This document shows, piece by piece, positions 23,509 through 31,844 of a stretch of 64,000 nucleotides of DNA (positions are counted from its first letter, which is position 1; the number at the start of each line of letters is the position of its first letter). Below the pieces are notes generated by a model. That model saw only the letters and a list, made by a program, of their open reading frames with translations, had not been told where the DNA came from and did not search any database. The stretch is from JAITMY01 sp031553765 (GTDB lineage: Bacteria > Bacteroidota > Bacteroidia > Bacteroidales > UBA932): assembly GCA_031553765.1 (NCBI GenBank), contig JAVBKY010000005.1:1-64000 (forward strand). Direction: 5' to 3'. The position numbers were made by a program, and so were the translations under genes.

Positions 23509-25799
23509 ATAGAGACGAAATTCGTAAAGATATTCTAGCCTTTGTCGATGATGAATCGGATGTTATTATCGAACCTCAAGGGGATATTCTGTTTTATAAA
23601 AATGGACAGGAACAAATGTGTTCTATAAGAACGGACTCTAATGTAATGAAAGTTCATTACAATGGAGAAGTGTTGAGTTATAATGATTTTGTGTCTAAAA
23701 AATTAGCTAGGTTGGATATTTTTTCTCAGAAAATAATTGAAAAAAGGAAAAAATTGGAGGAGTTTATTGATGGGCCAGCCCGTTTATATACGAACTATAC
23801 AAACGAAGATGGTAAAGCTTTAGAGTTGTTGAAAAAGGAATGCGATAACTTCTTTGAGTTTGGTTCGAAGATTACATTTATTACAGCAGATGCTGGGCAC
23901 GGAAAGAGTATTTTGCTTAAACAATTTCAATATGAACAAGCAGAAAGGTATTCTCGTAAAGAGTCTAATTATCTTTTTTGGCATATTGATTTGCAAGGTA
24001 GAGACCTTGTAAGGTTAGCAGAGGCTATAATGTATGACTTAGGAGAATTGAGAATGCCGGGATTATATTATCCGTCAATAATAAATTTAGTTCAAAAGCG
24101 AATGATTATTCTGGCCATTGATGGTTTTGACGAGTTAGCCGCTGAAATTGGAGGAACAAATGCTGTTTCTTCATTATCAAATTTTATAAATCAAATGAAC
24201 GGAAGTGGAACTCTAGTCTGTGCTTCGAGAAGAACTTTTTTTGATACGGGAGATTATTTAAAGAAAACAAATATTATTAATAATGGAAAAAATTTTGATA
24301 TCTTTTTTAATGAAATAAAGTTGAAAGATTGGAAGGAGGAGCAGGTGGTAGAATATTTTGATGCTTTAGCCTATGACGATCCTGGAAAAATGTATCAAAG
24401 TATTCTTGTAGAATTGCAAAATGATGTCAATCATCCTATACTGACCCGACCATTTCTTTTGGCAAAATTAGAAAAAGCACTTGAGAGTGATGCTAGTCAA
24501 ATTCCGACATTTTTTTCAAATAGGAATGATTGTGATGATGGTGTTGCAATTATAGTTGAATCATTTATGCATCGTGAAGTTGGTAAATGGAAAGATAGAA
24601 ATGCAACAGATCAAGAGACAGGTAAGCCGTATTTGACGTTTGATCAACATATTCAATTGCTATCTAGTATAGCAAAGGAAATGTGGGAGTCGAAAAGAGA
24701 TTACATCACCAAAGAGGAAATCGAATTTTATACGGTGATGTTAGTTGATGAGTGGGGGCTTGCAGATGATATTAAAAGGAAAGTGGTAAGATTTTCAACG
24801 TCTCATGCATTTCTTATTCCAAAGGATGATTTAAATAATAGAAGGTTTGATCATGAGGAGTTTAGATATTATTTTTTGGCGAGAGCCTTGGCCGAGCTGA
24901 TAAAGCGTTGCATCGTGAGTAAGGACTTCAGTAGTCTAAGACGCTTTTTATTTATAGACCAACTCCCAGACTCGGTTGCCACGTATTGTTTTAATTATGT
25001 GGATAATAGAAGTGAAATTACAGGCGATATATTGGAGGCTTTCACGGAAATGGTGAACAAGGAGTGGAAGCCAACTTATCTTCAACTAAATATAGGAACT
25101 TTAATCCCCTTCTTGTTACACAACTTAGATAATTCACGGCTTAGAATAAAATCAAAGATAAATTATTCCAGTCTTGTATTTGAATCAAAAACAATCAAGA
25201 ATATTACATTTGAAGATGGGGAGTTCGTGAATATCAGTGTTAGAAATACTTCTCTTGAAAATATTGAATTTATTAATTGTCATTTTAATGAAATAAAAAT
25301 TGAAGAGTCATCTAGTAACACACTTAAGAATGTGAAACTAAAGGACTCAGAGGTGAACTCAATTATTGTTTTGCAAGACGGACAAATAAAAGAGATGGCG
25401 TATGCACCTGGTCGAATTCGCTATTTATTGAAGAGGATGGGGATAATGCTTGAAAACAATGATGAACAGGTCGTGGAAAAAAGAAATAATGGTACAACAA
25501 TATTTAAGAAGACCTTGTTGAAGTTTGTTTTTAAATATAATCAGCAAATGATTCAATATGAAAAGAATATAAGAGAGGAAAAGTATATGGGTAATGACTT
25601 TCCGTTAATTTTTGACGAAGTAATTCCCGTTCTAGAGAAATATAATATTATAGAGAAGGTGGATACGAAAATTTCTCGACAGAACAAATCAAATGCTTGG
25701 CGTTTATTGATTGACATAGAGGAACTTTTAAAATGCGATAGAGAGGAGGATTCTTGTAGGTATTCCGCTTTTTGGACAGAGGTAAACTCGCACCAATGA
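23505..25799 (+). CDS. NACHT-type STAND NTPase with pentapeptide-like and C-terminal unknown domains
   Basis: 764 aa. Residues 1-120 are an unrecognised N-terminal domain. Walker A is ADAGHGKS (128-135), Walker B IILAIDGFDEL (201-211) with the small-residue DGFDEL form typical of NACHT, sensor LVCASRR (237-243), then TRPFLLAKL (314-322) and FDHEEFRYYFLARAL (448-462), the NACHT F-x-H-x-x-F-x-x-Y-F-x-A signature. Residues about 555-623 form degenerate pentapeptide-like repeats (KNITFEDGEF, ENIEFINCHF, KNVKLKDSEV). The last 100 residues look helical, perhaps a winged helix. Bacterial NACHT proteins sense phage and activate effectors; here the effector is probably the upstream NYN protein, since no nuclease is fused. 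AT-rich like its partner. Confidence 0.8.
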   Translation: MNRDEIRKDILAFVDDESDVIIEPQGDILFYKNGQEQMCSIRTDSNVMKVHYNGEVLSYNDFVSKKLARLDIFSQKIIEKRKKLEEFIDGPARLYTNYTNEDGKALELLKKECDNFFEFGSKITFITADAGHGKSILLKQFQYEQAERYSRKESNYLFWHIDLQGRDLVRLAEAIMYDLGELRMPGLYYPSIINLVQKRMIILAIDGFDELAAEIGGTNAVSSLSNFINQMNGSGTLVCASRRTFFDTGDYLKKTNIINNGKNFDIFFNEIKLKDWKEEQVVEYFDALAYDDPGKMYQSILVELQNDVNHPILTRPFLLAKLEKALESDASQIPTFFSNRNDCDDGVAIIVESFMHREVGKWKDRNATDQETGKPYLTFDQHIQLLSSIAKEMWESKRDYITKEEIEFYTVMLVDEWGLADDIKRKVVRFSTSHAFLIPKDDLNNRRFDHEEFRYYFLARALAELIKRCIVSKDFSSLRRFLFIDQLPDSVATYCFNYVDNRSEITGDILEAFTEMVNKEWKPTYLQLNIGTLIPFLLHNLDNSRLRIKSKINYSSLVFESKTIKNITFEDGEFVNISVRNTSLENIEFINCHFNEIKIEESSSNTLKNVKLKDSEVNSIIVLQDGQIKEMAYAPGRIRYLLKRMGIMLENNDEQVVEKRNNGTTIFKKTLLKFVFKYNQQMIQYEKNIREEKYMGNDFPLIFDEVIPVLEKYNIIEKVDTKISRQNKSNAWRLLIDIEELLKCDREEDSCRYSAFWTEVNSHQ

Positions 25800-26114
25800 A
25801 ACAGTAGATTTTAATCATGTTGAACGATTATGACCTCACTGCATACAGAAGGGGTGTTGTGTGTCGTGGAATAGAAATTTGAATTGCGAACAATTATGCT
25901 CTTTGGAAAATTCGGGACTATCCACTATTTTGTGTAAATGAAAAACTACGGGTAACCGTTTGCTCAGGGTTTAAACCCTGAGCAAACGGTTATCAAAAAT
26001 AGTCAAAAGCTGGTTAAAAATCATGCCCAATTCCAAATTGGCTGATACCACCTCTTTTCTATCTCAGCAATGGCCGTAGTGGTGCGTACGCCGATATCCT
26101 ATGAATAAAAGATG
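25800..26114. other. Intergenic stretch between the NACHT gene and the DUF4143 ATPase gene
   Basis: 315 nt without a gene. It holds the 25953-25992 palindrome and little else. The two flanking genes converge here. Confidence 0.5.
25953..25992. repeat. 40-nt perfect palindrome downstream of the NACHT gene
   Basis: TAACCGTTTGCTCAGGGTTT and its exact complement, no loop. It has no T-run on either side, so it is a weak terminator candidate at best. Position between convergent genes fits transcription stop or an insertion scar. Confidence 0.75.
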
Positions 26115-27380
26115 CTACTCACTTAGCAACCACTTCCACGCCGCAACCACCTCAATCGTTTTTCCATCTACCTCCAATGTCCTCTCCGCATCCCGAGTGA
26201 TAATCAGTAATTTTTTACATTCCAGCACTTCGGTAATTTTCAACAGACCTTTTACCTCTCTATCAAGCGTTCCGTCGCTATTGTCAAGGTTGTAGCATAC
26301 CTGAATGGCGGTAGCGGTATCGGGCACATAGAAGTCAACTTCAACGCCCTTGTTGTAGAAGTAAACGGCATCGCTACGCCCGTACTTACGGAGTAGGTTT
26401 ATGGCTACAAGATTTTCCAGTAGGGAGGTGTTGCCATCCAGCAGAAAAAGATTCAGAATACCGTTATCCGTGTAGTAGTATTTGGGTGCGGTTTCTTTAT
26501 CCACCAGCTTGCCCGCTATGTTTTGTATGGGGTTGATAAGCCACGCGTCCTTGGCGTACTCCATGTAGTTAATAACCGTCTGCGTCCCCACTTTTGCTCC
26601 GGTTGACGACACAATGTTTGCTATGCGCGTAAACGATAAAGGTTGCTTTATGCTTTCCGCCAATTTTTTGAATAAAATACGCAACGCAAACGTGTTTTCT
26701 ACTCCATGACGGGCGGCAATATCTCCCAAGTAGATTTTTTGATAAACGCTGGTCAGGTAATCCCTTTTTACAACAAGGTCGGCTCCCTCCGGAAATCCGC
26801 CAAAGGTGAAGTAGTCGTTGAACTTGCGCAGTACCTCGGCTTTTTTCTCGGTAGATAACACTTGATTACCGTTGGCAGAAATGTCGTTTGCTGTCAAAAA
26901 TTCTTTGAATGAGTAGGGGTACACGTCAACGGGAATATAGCGTCCTCCCAGGGTGGTTTGAATGTCCTGACTTAGCATTTTGGCGTTGCTTCCCGTAATG
27001 TAAACCCGATGCTTAGTATCGGCCATGCGGCGGGCAAACTTTTCCCAACCGGGAATGTTTTGTATCTCATCTAAGAACAGGATGGGCTTCTTGCCATACA
27101 TTTCCAGGTGAACTTCCAGCAGCAAATTCAAATCCGCGGTTTTCATTCCGGTTAGCCGCTCATCCTCAAAGTTGATATAAAGCATCTCATCCCACTGTAC
27201 ACCTTGGGCAAGCAGTTGCTGCATGCGTTGGTAAAGTAGGAAGGATTTTCCTGCCCGGCGAATACCTACAAAAACGTAGTTCCCGAATTCCTCAAAGGCG
27301 AAATTGCGCGGAGTTACTTTATAGTTTGCAACCTCTATTTGGTTGTCGGCAATAACCGTTTTCAGAATATTCTTATCCAT
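26115..27380 (-). CDS. AAA_14/DUF4143 ATP-binding protein
   Basis: 421 aa. N-terminal AAA domain (about 30-170) with Walker A GIRRAGKS (about 39-46), Walker B KPILFLDEIQNIPGW (about 97-111) and HRVYITGSNAKML. The C-terminal DUF4143 domain (about 200-380) includes RHGVENTFALRILFKKLAE, SFTRIANIVSS and a PD-(D/E)XK-like end (VEVDFYVPDTATAIQVCYNL). Such proteins are common, mobile, and of unknown function. It has its own promoter with a palindrome at the start site (27396-27409). It lies in the accessory stretch between the NYN-NACHT pair and tRNA-Asn, convergent to the pair, but its base composition looks closer to the chromosome than theirs. Confidence 0.9.
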   Translation of the reverse strand: MDKNILKTVIADNQIEVANYKVTPRNFAFEEFGNYVFVGIRRAGKSFLLYQRMQQLLAQGVQWDEMLYINFEDERLTGMKTADLNLLLEVHLEMYGKKPILFLDEIQNIPGWEKFARRMADTKHRVYITGSNAKMLSQDIQTTLGGRYIPVDVYPYSFKEFLTANDISANGNQVLSTEKKAEVLRKFNDYFTFGGFPEGADLVVKRDYLTSVYQKIYLGDIAARHGVENTFALRILFKKLAESIKQPLSFTRIANIVSSTGAKVGTQTVINYMEYAKDAWLINPIQNIAGKLVDKETAPKYYYTDNGILNLFLLDGNTSLLENLVAINLLRKYGRSDAVYFYNKGVEVDFYVPDTATAIQVCYNLDNSDGTLDREVKGLLKITEVLECKKLLIITRDAERTLEVDGKTIEVVAAWKWLLSE

Positions 27381-27395
27381 AAATCATTAATATTA

Positions 27396-27409
27396 TTTTG
27401 TCGACAAAA
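27396..27409. promoter_or_regulatory. Candidate operator palindrome at the DUF4143 ATPase promoter
   Basis: TTTTGTCGACAAAA, a perfect 14-nt palindrome lying over the predicted start site just downstream of the -7 element. Beside it the 14-mer ACAAAACAAAAATA occurs twice, at about 27404-27417 and 27437-27450. Confidence 0.4.
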
Positions 27410-27440
27410 CAAAAATAGTATTTTTTTGTTTTATATACAA
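27410..27440 (-). promoter_or_regulatory. Predicted promoter of the DUF4143 ATPase gene
   Basis: Minus strand TTG (27440-27438), 20 nt, TATTTTTG (27417-27410). The start would be about 22 nt upstream of the ATG at 27380. Confidence 0.55.
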
Positions 27441-27527
27441 AACAAAAATATACAATTTTTATTCTATGAATAAAATGATTTCTGCTTTTGTTTGATTTTC
27501 AGTGAGTTGATTTTTATGAGAGTGCGT

Positions 27528-27562
27528 AAAAAAAGAGCACCACGTTTGTGATGCTCTTTTTT
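27528..27562 (-). terminator. Terminator of the tRNA-Asn gene
   Basis: Minus strand GAGCATCAC AAAC GTGGTGCTC followed by seven T. Begins right after the tRNA 3' end. Confidence 0.85.
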
Positions 27563-27563
27563 G

Positions 27564-27637
27564 CTCCTCAACAAGGACTTGAACCTTGGACCCCATGATT
27601 AACAGTCATGTGCTCTAACCAACTGAGCTATTGAGGA
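27564..27637 (-). tRNA. tRNA-Asn (anticodon GTT)
   Basis: 74 nt forming a full cloverleaf: acceptor TCCTCAA/TTGAGGA with discriminator G, D arm AGCTCAGTTGGTTAGAGCA, anticodon arm CATGACTGTTAATCATG with GTT, T arm AAGGTTCAAGTCCTT. CCA is not encoded. The 3' end faces the accessory island on its left. Confidence 0.97.
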
Positions 27638-27671
27638 ATGTGTGTTTGGGTGCTTTTTCTCAAAGCGGATA

Positions 27672-27702
27672 CAAAGGTAGTAGCTGTTTTTGAATTGTGC
27701 AA
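27672..27702 (-). promoter_or_regulatory. Predicted promoter of tRNA-Asn
   Basis: Minus strand TTG (27702-27700), 20 nt, TACCTTTG (27679-27672). Start about 30 nt before the mature 5' end. Confidence 0.65.
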
Positions 27703-27851
27703 TACCTTGGGCGTTTTTTTGCAAAAAAAGATAAATGGATGAGGAAAAATACCCTTTTTTCCTGCTGTAGGCTTTTGTTTCAATAAAAAAGCTTAAATTT
27801 GCAACCTTGAAAAATCTATGCCAATATTCATAAATCAAATTTATAAGTAAA

Positions 27852-30800
27852 ATGCAAGGAAAAGGAGCTATTAAATTTTTAGCCATTGTGCTCGGATTGG
27901 TATGCTTGTTTGAGCTATCATTCTCGGTTGTGACCTACCGCGTAGGAAAAAAGGCCGAGACCTATGCTACCGATGCCAGTGGAAACCTAAACCCCGCTAA
28001 GGAGGCTGCCTATCTCGACTCTATGTCAGCCGAAGTGGTATACAACCTTTTAGTGGCTAAGTTCACCTATAAGGAGTGTAAGGACAAGGAAATTAACCTT
28101 GGTCTTGACCTTAAGGGCGGTATGAACGTGATGTTGGAGATATCGGTGCCCGATATTATTCGCGCGATGGCCAATAACAGCAGCGACGAGGCTTTTAAAA
28201 AGGCAATAGAGCTGGCGCAAAAAAATCAGGCTACTAGCCAGGATGATTTTGTAACCCTATTTGCTAAGGCATTTAAGGAAGTGGCTCCCGGTGATAAGTT
28301 GAGCCGTATTTTCGGTACCTACGAAATGCGCGATAAGATTAATGCAGCTACCAGCGATGACGATGTTATAAAGATTATTCGCGGCCAAGCAGATGCTGCT
28401 ATGGCTAACTCATTCAACGTTCTTCGTAGCCGTATCGACCGCTTTGGCGTAACGCAGCCCAACCTGCAACGCTTGGGTAATACCGGTCGTATTCTTGTGG
28501 AGCTACCCGGTGTTAAGGATCCTGAGCGTGTGCGTAAGTTGCTGCAAGGAACTGCTAACCTTGAGTTTTGGGAAACCTACGAAAATACGGAGCTATTTGC
28601 TGCATTAAGTGAGGCTAATACCAAGATTAAGGATTACCTTGATTCACAGGAAAAGTCTTCTGCGAAGGATGCTAGCAAGGCTGCTGCCGATACTGCAAAA
28701 GCAACGGATGGTGTAAATGACTTACTTGCACAGATGGATGGTGCTGCTGACTCCGCTACAGTTGCTGCCGAGGCTGACTTTGCAAAGAACAATCCTTTGT
28801 TCCACCTACTGATGCCTTCGGTTGACCAAAGCACAGGACAGCCCGCTCCCGGCGCTCGCGTGGGTATTGCTCACTACCGTGATACCAGCAAAATTCGCCG
28901 TTGGATGGAGCTGGCGCAAGTGCGCTCGCTATTCCCCCGCGACGTTCGCTTCATGTGGTCAATTAAGGCTATTGATAAAGGTTCCACCTACTATGAGTTG
29001 ATTGCTATTAAGGCCAACACCCGCGATGGTAAGGCTCTGCTTGATGGTGGCGTAATAGTCGATGCTCACAAGGGCTTTAGCGGTACCAGCGCATACGCTG
29101 ACGTATCCATGTCAATGAACGCTGAAGGTGCCAAGACATGGGCTCGCCTTACTGCCGATAACATTGGCAAGTGCATTGCTATTGTACTCGACGGTTACGT
29201 TTACTCATACCCTCGCGTAAATCAGGAAATCAAAGGCGGTCAGTCTTCTATTACGGGTAACTTCTCACCCGAAGAAGCCGATGACTTAGCTAACGTGCTT
29301 AAGTCAGGTAAGCTGCCTACGCCTGCACGTATTATTCAAGAGGCGGTGGTGGGTCCATCACTCGGTCAGGAATCTATCAACGCCGGTTTGAATTCATTTG
29401 TTATAGCATTTATCATGGTGCTGCTGTTCATGGGCTTCTTCTACAACAGGGCCGGTTGGGTAGCTAACATCGCGCTGCTTGCAAACTTGTTCCTACTGTT
29501 TGGTGTGCTCGCATCGCTACGCGCAGTACTTACGCTGCCCGGTATTGCCGGTATTGTGCTTACCATGGGTATGGCTATTGACGCCAACGTTATTATATAT
29601 GAGCGTGTGAGGGAAGAGTTACGTGCAGGTAAAGGCTTGCGCCTAGCTATATCTGATGGTTACAAGAACGCCTACTCCGCTATTATCGACGGTAACGTTA
29701 CTACCATAATTACGGGTGTCATGCTGTTCTTCTTCGGTTCCGGTCCCGTACAGGGCTTTGCTACTACGTTGATCATTGGTATTCTTACCTCAATGTTCTG
29801 CGCTATCTTTATCTCGAGGCTGATCTTCATATTCCTGTTGGATAAAAACAAGTCGATTAAATTTGACTATAAGTATAATCATAACTGGCTGCAAAACACG
29901 CGTATAGACTTTATGGGTTTGCGTAAGTACGGTTACGCTTTCTCTATTGCCATCACCATTTTGGGTTGCGTATCGCTTGGCGTACGTGGCATGAGCTACG
30001 GTGTTGACTTTGCAGGTGGTCGTACTTATACTGTTCGCTTTGACCAAAAGGTTTCGCCTGAAGCTGCTCGCGCAGAAGTGCGTGAACAGCTTGAAGACGT
30101 GAAGGGTGCTTCGGTAGAAGTAAAGACCTTTGGTCCTACAGGTATGCAGTTAAAAGTTACTACCGATTACCTCATTGCAGACCAGTCAAATGCAGCCGAC
30201 AGCTTGGTACAAGTAATGCTGTTTAATTCATTTAAACCTTTGTACGTGCAGGATATTACCTATCCCGAATTTATTTCTACGCTTGAGAATCCCTACGGTA
30301 TTGTCAGCTCAGAAAAGGTTGGACCTACCGTGGCTGACGATATTAAGCGTGATGCGGTAATTGCCGTTGTTTTGGCCGTAATTGCCATGTTCTTGTACAT
30401 TGCCGTTCGATTCAGAAAGTGGGAGTGGGGTTTGGGTGCTGCTGCCTCACAGGCGCACGATGCCTTGGTGGTTATCTTTCTGTTCTCCGCTATTTCGGGT
30501 CTTGTGCCTTGGACCATGGACGTTGACCAAACGTTCATAGCGGCGCTGCTAACCATTATCGGTTACTCCATCAACGATACCGTTATTATCTTCGACCGTA
30601 TTCGTGAGAACATTGCGAATCACCCCAAGACCAACCTGCGAGATAATATCAATAATGCTATTAATACCTGCTTGGTACGTACTATCAACACCGGTGGCAC
30701 CACATTCCTTGTAGTATTGATGATTTTCTTGTTCGGTGGCGAATCAATCCAAGGATTTACCTTTGCCATGATGGTGGGTATTTTGTTTGGTATTTACTCT

Positions 30801-30881
30801 TCAACCTTTATTGCAACCTCACTGGCATACGATGTGCTGAAGAGGAAAGAGGCCAAGGCTGCCAAGAAGGCGCTTAAGTAA
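27852..30881 (+). CDS. secDF: Protein translocase SecDF fusion
   Basis: 1,009 aa. SecD and SecF in one chain, the usual Bacteroidota form. It uses proton motive force to pull secreted proteins across the inner membrane. One N-terminal membrane segment (about 8-28), the SecD periplasmic domain (about 60-510, with NLGLDLKGGMNVMLEI and FNVLRSRIDRFGV), six SecD membrane segments with DANVIIYERVREE (about 576-588), then SecF from about 690 with GVDFAGGRTYTVRF, six membrane segments and SINDTVIIFDRIREN (about 907-921). An Ala/Asp-rich insert at about 258-305 (AKDASKAAADTAKAT) is poorly conserved in look. It is followed by a strong terminator. Confidence 0.97.
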   Translation: MQGKGAIKFLAIVLGLVCLFELSFSVVTYRVGKKAETYATDASGNLNPAKEAAYLDSMSAEVVYNLLVAKFTYKECKDKEINLGLDLKGGMNVMLEISVPDIIRAMANNSSDEAFKKAIELAQKNQATSQDDFVTLFAKAFKEVAPGDKLSRIFGTYEMRDKINAATSDDDVIKIIRGQADAAMANSFNVLRSRIDRFGVTQPNLQRLGNTGRILVELPGVKDPERVRKLLQGTANLEFWETYENTELFAALSEANTKIKDYLDSQEKSSAKDASKAAADTAKATDGVNDLLAQMDGAADSATVAAEADFAKNNPLFHLLMPSVDQSTGQPAPGARVGIAHYRDTSKIRRWMELAQVRSLFPRDVRFMWSIKAIDKGSTYYELIAIKANTRDGKALLDGGVIVDAHKGFSGTSAYADVSMSMNAEGAKTWARLTADNIGKCIAIVLDGYVYSYPRVNQEIKGGQSSITGNFSPEEADDLANVLKSGKLPTPARIIQEAVVGPSLGQESINAGLNSFVIAFIMVLLFMGFFYNRAGWVANIALLANLFLLFGVLASLRAVLTLPGIAGIVLTMGMAIDANVIIYERVREELRAGKGLRLAISDGYKNAYSAIIDGNVTTIITGVMLFFFGSGPVQGFATTLIIGILTSMFCAIFISRLIFIFLLDKNKSIKFDYKYNHNWLQNTRIDFMGLRKYGYAFSIAITILGCVSLGVRGMSYGVDFAGGRTYTVRFDQKVSPEAARAEVREQLEDVKGASVEVKTFGPTGMQLKVTTDYLIADQSNAADSLVQVMLFNSFKPLYVQDITYPEFISTLENPYGIVSSEKVGPTVADDIKRDAVIAVVLAVIAMFLYIAVRFRKWEWGLGAAASQAHDALVVIFLFSAISGLVPWTMDVDQTFIAALLTIIGYSINDTVIIFDRIRENIANHPKTNLRDNINNAINTCLVRTINTGGTTFLVVLMIFLFGGESIQGFTFAMMVGILFGIYSSTFIATSLAYDVLKRKEAKAAKKALK

Positions 30882-30901
30882 ATCTTGCGGTAAAGAGTAT
30901 T

Positions 30902-30931
30902 AAAAGCTGCCCCTCGCGGGCAGCTTTTTTT
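30902..30931 (+). terminator. Terminator of secDF
   Basis: AAAAGCTGCCC-CTC-GCGGGCAGC-TTTTTTT, GC-rich stem with U-run, 20 nt after the stop codon. Confidence 0.9.
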
Positions 30932-30965
30932 GTATATTTATAGAATTATAGGATGCGTCTTGGCA

Positions 30966-30991
30966 ATTTCTGAAAGTAAACTTTCAGAAAT
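30966..30991. promoter_or_regulatory. Palindrome over the -33 region of the TonB-like gene promoter
   Basis: ATTTCTGAAAG TAAA CTTTCAGAAAT, 11-bp perfect arms, ending 16 nt before the -7 element. Position suits a regulator binding site. Confidence 0.45.
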
Positions 30992-31006
30992 GCTCTCGAC
31001 TTTCAC

Positions 31007-31014
31007 TATATTTG
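31007..31014 (+). promoter_or_regulatory. Predicted -7 element for the TonB-like gene
   Basis: TATATTTG, full match to TAnnTTTG. The ATG at 31030 lies 16 nt downstream. The palindrome 30966-30991 covers the place of the -33 box. Confidence 0.5.
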
Positions 31015-31029
31015 TGTGAGAAACATGTA

Positions 31030-31803
31030 ATGACGCTGAGTTTTCATAATATGATAGAAAGGCTTGGACAAGTGGTTTACAAGCATCAGGCGGGAATTTA
31101 TTCAACTATAATTTTCCACCTGATGGTAGCTATTTTCTTTGTGTCCATGCAGTTAAGAGGAATAATTGCTGAATCTCCCGTTGATGTGGAAATAGAGTAT
31201 CAAAGTCCGGAAGAGCAGGAGCGTGTGTTTGAGACTTTAAAGCAAGAAAAACAGAGCATAGAGGAGCTGGTAAATCAAATGCTGGGGCAGGCACGCGTAC
31301 AGCTGCGTAATGCTGCTGTAAACGAAGACATGCTTGGAGGCACGAAGGAGGGAGGATTAAGTAGTAATGCTAACGGCACAAACTCCGGTAGCGCCTACGA
31401 TAATGTGCTGGAGGAGAATAATGAGTTGCAAAGGAGAATAGCGGAAACCAAGAACATGATAATGTCGGGTGATGAACCTGTGCATGTTCCGCAAGAAAAA
31501 ATGCCCGTTAAGAAGGAGCAGTATAACGGCCCATCAGTAATGTCGTATAAGTTGGACAAGCGGCAGGCACTCGACTTACCCGTACCCGTATATCAGTGTG
31601 AAACGGGTGGCGTGGTGGTTGTGAAGATGGTAGTAGCGCAGCGTGGCAGCGTGACTTCGGTAAGTATTGATGCTGCTCAATCAGCCTCGGATGAATGCCT
31701 GCATGAGGCCGCAAAGCGTGCCGCAATGCTTTCAAAATTTTCCGTCTCCGATTCTCCCAAAAGTCAAGAAGGAACCATAACTTACCGTTTTGTGGCACAA
31801 TAA
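31030..31803 (+). CDS. TonB-like C-terminal domain membrane protein
   Basis: 257 aa from the ATG at 31030. One membrane segment at about 21-43 (YSTIIFHLMVAIFFVSMQL), a charged coiled region (about 55-150, EEQERVFETLKQEKQSIEEL and a second around VLEENNELQRRI), and a C-terminal domain (about 185-257: GGVVVVKMVVAQRGSVTSVSI, ending ITYRFVAQ) like the TonB C-terminal fold. It could act as an energy transducer for outer-membrane receptors, but the Pro-rich spanner of true TonB is replaced by coiled coil, so a structural envelope role is possible. An earlier TTG start at 31012 would overlap the promoter and is not used. Confidence 0.75.
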   Translation: MTLSFHNMIERLGQVVYKHQAGIYSTIIFHLMVAIFFVSMQLRGIIAESPVDVEIEYQSPEEQERVFETLKQEKQSIEELVNQMLGQARVQLRNAAVNEDMLGGTKEGGLSSNANGTNSGSAYDNVLEENNELQRRIAETKNMIMSGDEPVHVPQEKMPVKKEQYNGPSVMSYKLDKRQALDLPVPVYQCETGGVVVVKMVVAQRGSVTSVSIDAAQSASDECLHEAAKRAAMLSKFSVSDSPKSQEGTITYRFVAQ

Positions 31804-31838
31804 CCCTAACAGGGTCTCAAAACCCTGTTAGGGTCTTT
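31803..31838 (+). terminator. Family D palindrome (CCCTAACAGGG) acting as terminator
   Basis: ACCCTAACAGGGT-CTCAAA-ACCCTGTTAGGGT followed by CTTTTC. Same arms occur at 36331-36365 and 36443-36475, so it is also a repeat. Confidence 0.7.
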
Positions 31839-31844
31839 TCTATA

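Noticed and set aside
22765..25799. Toxin-antitoxin pair
   Set aside because: The second protein is a 764-aa NACHT NTPase, far from any antitoxin; the sensor-effector reading fits better.
25953..25992. Rho-independent terminator
   Set aside because: The palindrome is perfect but lacks any T-run on either side, so it is listed as a repeat.
22765..27380. Prophage or transposon
   Set aside because: No integrase, transposase, capsid or terminal repeats were seen in the island.
27774..27801. Promoter for secDF (TTTG ... TAAATTTG)
   Set aside because: The spacer is only 16 nt, short of the 19-21 expected; not strong enough to list.
27599..27886. Minus-strand open frame spanning tRNA-Asn
   Set aside because: It reads through the tRNA and its promoter; the tRNA explains the sequence.
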